64,000 bases of DNA. It comes from Microvelia longipes (lineage: Eukaryota > Arthropoda > Insecta > Hemiptera > Veliidae). The DNA lies in assembly GCA_018340805.1 (NCBI GenBank), contig JACMZG010001870.1:47399341-47463340 (forward strand). The letters run 5' to 3'. Positions 61,228 through 64,000 of this stretch are shown one piece after another (position 1 is the first letter of the stretch; each line of letters opens with the position of its first letter). The notes beneath the pieces are model-generated. The model searched no databases. It worked only from the letters and a program-made list of their open reading frames with translations, and had not been told where the DNA came from. The position numbers and the translations under genes were made by a program.

Positions 61228-62520
61228 ATCACGAGAACCAATATAATTCATTTCATCAGCACGAGAACAAAAAATAGTTTTCTTTAGCGCGAGAACCAAA
61301 AGATTTGTTTTCTTTTACATGAAATCCAATATTTATGTTTTCTTCAGCACGAGAAGCAATCGATTTGATTTCTTCACCATAAGAACCAAGAAGATTTGTT
61401 TTCTTCTCCATAAGAACCAATAGATTTGTTTTCTTCAGCAAGAGATGCATGAAAAAAATATGTTTTGATTTGTTTTCTTCAGCTCGGAAAGCAATACATT
61501 TGTTTTCCTCAGCACGAGATTCAACAGATTTGTTTTCCTCAGCACAAAAAAGTAATAGATTTGTTTTCTTCAGCACGAGAAGTAATAGATTTGTTTTCCT
61601 CAGCACAAAAAGCAATAGATTTGTTTTCTTCAGCTCGGAAAGCAATACATTTGTTTTCCTCAGCACGAGATTCAACAGATTTGTTTTCCTCAGCACAAAA
61701 GCAATAGATTTGTTTTCTTCAGCACGAGAAGTAATAGATTTGTTTTCCTCAGCACAAAAAGCAATAGATTTGTTTTCTTCAGCTCGGAAAGCAATACATT
61801 TGTTTTCCTCAGCACGAGATTCAACAGATTTGTTTTCCTCAGCACAAAAAGCAATAGATTTGTTTTCTTCAGCACGAGAAGTAATAGATTTGTTTTCCTC
61901 AGCACAAAAAGCAATAGATTTGTTTTCTTCAGCACGAGAAGTAATAGATTTGTTTTCCTCAGCACAAAAAGCAATAGATTTGTTTTCTTCAGCTCGGAAA
62001 GCAATACATTTGTTTTCCTCAGCACGAGATTCAACAGATTGTTTTCCTCAGCACAAAAAGCAATAGATTTGTTTTCTTCAGCACGAGAAGTAATAGATTT
62101 GTTCCTTAGATTTGTTTTCTTCAGCACGAGAAGTAATAGATTTGTTTTCCTCAGTAGGAGATGCAATAGATTTGCTTTCTACAGCTCGGAAAGCAATAGA
62201 TTTGTTTTTTTCAGCTTGGAAATCAATAGATATATTTTCTTCAGCTCGGAAAGCAATAGATTTGTTTTTTTCAGCTCGGAAAGCAGTAGATTTGTTTTCT
62301 TCATCTCGGAAAGCAATAGATTTGTTTTCTTCAGCTAGGAAAGCAATAGATTTGTTTCCTCAGTCGGAGATGCTATAGATTTGCTTTCTTCAGCTCGGAA
62401 AGCAATAGATTTGTTTTCATTAGCACAAAAAGTAATAGTTTTGTTTTCCTTAGTGTGAAAAGCAAAAAAAAATTCTTTAGCACGAGCAGCAATAAATGTT
62501 TTTATTATATAAGAAAAAAA
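61228..62520. repeat. 30-bp minisatellite with 150-bp higher-order period, ~42 copies
   Basis: Unit AGCAATAGATTTGTTTTCTT plus CAGCACGAGA. Monomer variants follow a fixed order, so the CTCGGAAAGCAATACAT variant recurs at about 61481, 61631, 61781 and 61991 (150, 150, 210 bp). Flanks (61228-61440, 62170-62520) are diverged. Long frames through it are by-products of the 30-bp period. Confidence 0.94.
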
Positions 62521-63380
62521 TGATTTGTTTACTTCACTATATAAAAATCAATACGTAATGTATTCGTCAGTGAGAAAAGCAATCGATTTCTTTTCTATTA
62601 TAACCAACAAATATGATCTTCAGCACTATAACCAATAGAACAGTTTATCTCAAAGCGAAAGAGTGAAATAAGCTTAAACTTACAGCCATTAACAGTCCAA
62701 GGAAGAGCAAAGCAAACCTAAAGTAACAAGTATACATAATTTCACGAAAAGCGAAGCAAGTTTAAAGTAACAACTATTAATACTTAGAAAAGCAGCGAAG
62801 CGAGTTTAATTTAACAACTTAAAGCCTAGGGGAAAATTAATACTCTGAGAAAGAACACAGCGAGTTCGCACAGATGCATAGTAAACCCGAAGAGCTGAGA
62901 CAAATGCGGATTTGTGAGACATAAACCCTTTTTGATATTTTTAACTGTATCTTGAACCAAGTTATTGTTTAATGCATACGCCAGTTCCAAAATCAGACCA
63001 TGCCTTGTCTAGTTATGACTTAATAAATTCATTAAATGACGCGTATAATATACAATAAATAATTCCAATGATATTCAATAGGATCCTTTTTTACAACCTA
63101 CATACCTAATTACAAAACAAGAAAATATATTTTTTTCTAATATAATATTATGAAATAAATCAGCTGATTTAAAAGTATAATAAAAACACCTGTTGCTTGT
63201 TAAGTTTATACAGTCCTTATCTAGTTTCCATAACAAGCATGTAACACGCAGATAAAAGTGTGAAATATCTTTGTATTCAGATTATGTATTTTGATCTATA
63301 TACACCGTTATTTAATCTGTATAAAATTATATTTATCCGTATTTTTAAGTAAACCATTTTACATATTTAGGTATTAATAA
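62521..63380. other. Degenerate array edge and AT-rich sequence
   Basis: 62521-62660 holds decayed 30-bp units. 62700-62900 repeats GCGAAGCGAGTTTAA-type words about every 60 bp (near 62690, 62751, 62792). The rest shows nothing. Confidence 0.55.
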
Positions 63381-63720
63381 TAGTAATATTGTTACGAGGC
63401 AAAAATAATATGTATGTATTAGTCAATAGAAAAACATAACAAAAATCATGAGTGGATAATTGTAATTCTGTGTTTAGAAAATTATCTTTATTAGGGCAAA
63501 TGATTTGTTTTAGTGAATTGAGCGCAATTCGAACAAAAAGTAACACAGCATAGTAAAACATGCGCTCAATTCACAAAATCAAATCATTTGCCCTAATACT
63601 GATAATTTTCAAAACACAGAATTACAATTATCCACTCATGATTTTTGTTATGTTTTTCTATTGACTAATACATACATATTATTTTTGCCTCGTAACAAGA
63701 TTACTACTTGTCAATTTGGG
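63375..63720. repeat. Palindrome, ~150-bp arms
   Basis: Left arm about 63388-63524 and right arm about 63565-63710 are inverted copies (GTTACGAGGCAAAAATAATA against TATTATTTTTGCCTCGTAAC, and GAATTGAGCGCA against TGCGCTCAATTC). The GAATTGAGCGCATGTTTTAC block recurs a third time at about 63738. Confidence 0.88.
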
Positions 63721-64000
63721 ACCAATGATTTTATTTTGTGAATTGAGCGCATGTTTTACTTTGTTGAGACTAATACTGTCAATTATAAATAACTTGGAAT
63801 TGCACATAATAAGGATCATTACCCAAATTTACCATAAAAATTAGTGTATATATATTAAATTTCTGCTCTCCAACAGAGTCATTATAGTGGGTTTTTAACG
63901 TTATACATATCACAACATTTATAGGGTCGAAGAGTTACATTTCAATCTAAAGACCAGGAGGGGGAAGAAGTATAATTACCCTTCACCAAATTATGAAAAA

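Noticed and set aside
61449..62378. Long open frames (up to 205 codons) repeating KAIDLFSSAR or LLLRKTN
   Set aside because: They follow directly from a 30-bp tandem unit, occur on both strands and several frames, and have no start context or splice structure.

Overview
This window looks like AT-rich, repeat-laden nuclear DNA from an arthropod, most probably an insect. The evidence is GT-AG introns of up to several kb, an insect-style harmonin (USH1C) homologue, a trypsin-like S1 protease, jockey-like, R4/Dong-like and other non-LTR retrotransposon remains, many MITE and foldback elements, and no bacterial-style gene packing. A hemipteran is a guess only. Bases 1-92 are an assembly gap.

Two protein genes can be supported. 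On the + strand, two exons (3580-3740 and 5514-5711) form the 3' end of a trypsin-like serine protease. They carry the catalytic Ser motif and a polyadenylation signal; the exons for the catalytic His and Asp are not visible. On the - strand, 12 coding exons between 32883 and 11971, all with canonical splice sites and compatible phases, form a harmonin-like PDZ scaffold of at least 854 residues. It has PDZ1, the first part of PDZ2, a long Asn-Gly repeat insertion, a conserved charged helical segment, a proline-rich stretch and a C-terminal exon. One exon completing PDZ2 is predicted by phase but was not found in the transposon-filled gap 24638-26807. A possible non-coding 5' exon lies at 41792-41862.

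Layout: 0.1-12 kb holds the protease 3' end, MITEs, TIR elements and a repeat with a hammerhead-like core. 12-33 kb is the harmonin gene, whose introns contain a 2.2 kb foldback nested inside another TIR element, a second copy of that outer element broken by a different MITE, a 419-bp foldback, a hairpin minisatellite and several retrotransposon fragments. 33-43 kb holds dispersed repeats, a Penelope-like terminus with a good hammerhead-like fold, a 2.3 kb inverted repeat and a near-perfect 448-bp palindrome. 43-55 kb is an island of about ten different minisatellites, some interrupted by datable insertions. 55-64 kb is mostly repeats and retrotransposon scraps, with a 30-bp minisatellite at 61.2-62.5 kb arranged in a higher-order 150-bp period and a palindrome near 63.5 kb.

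The two genes show no sign of working together. The most unusual signals are the repeats: ribozyme-like folds in several dispersed families, higher-order organisation of short satellites, and precise nested insertions with recoverable empty sites.
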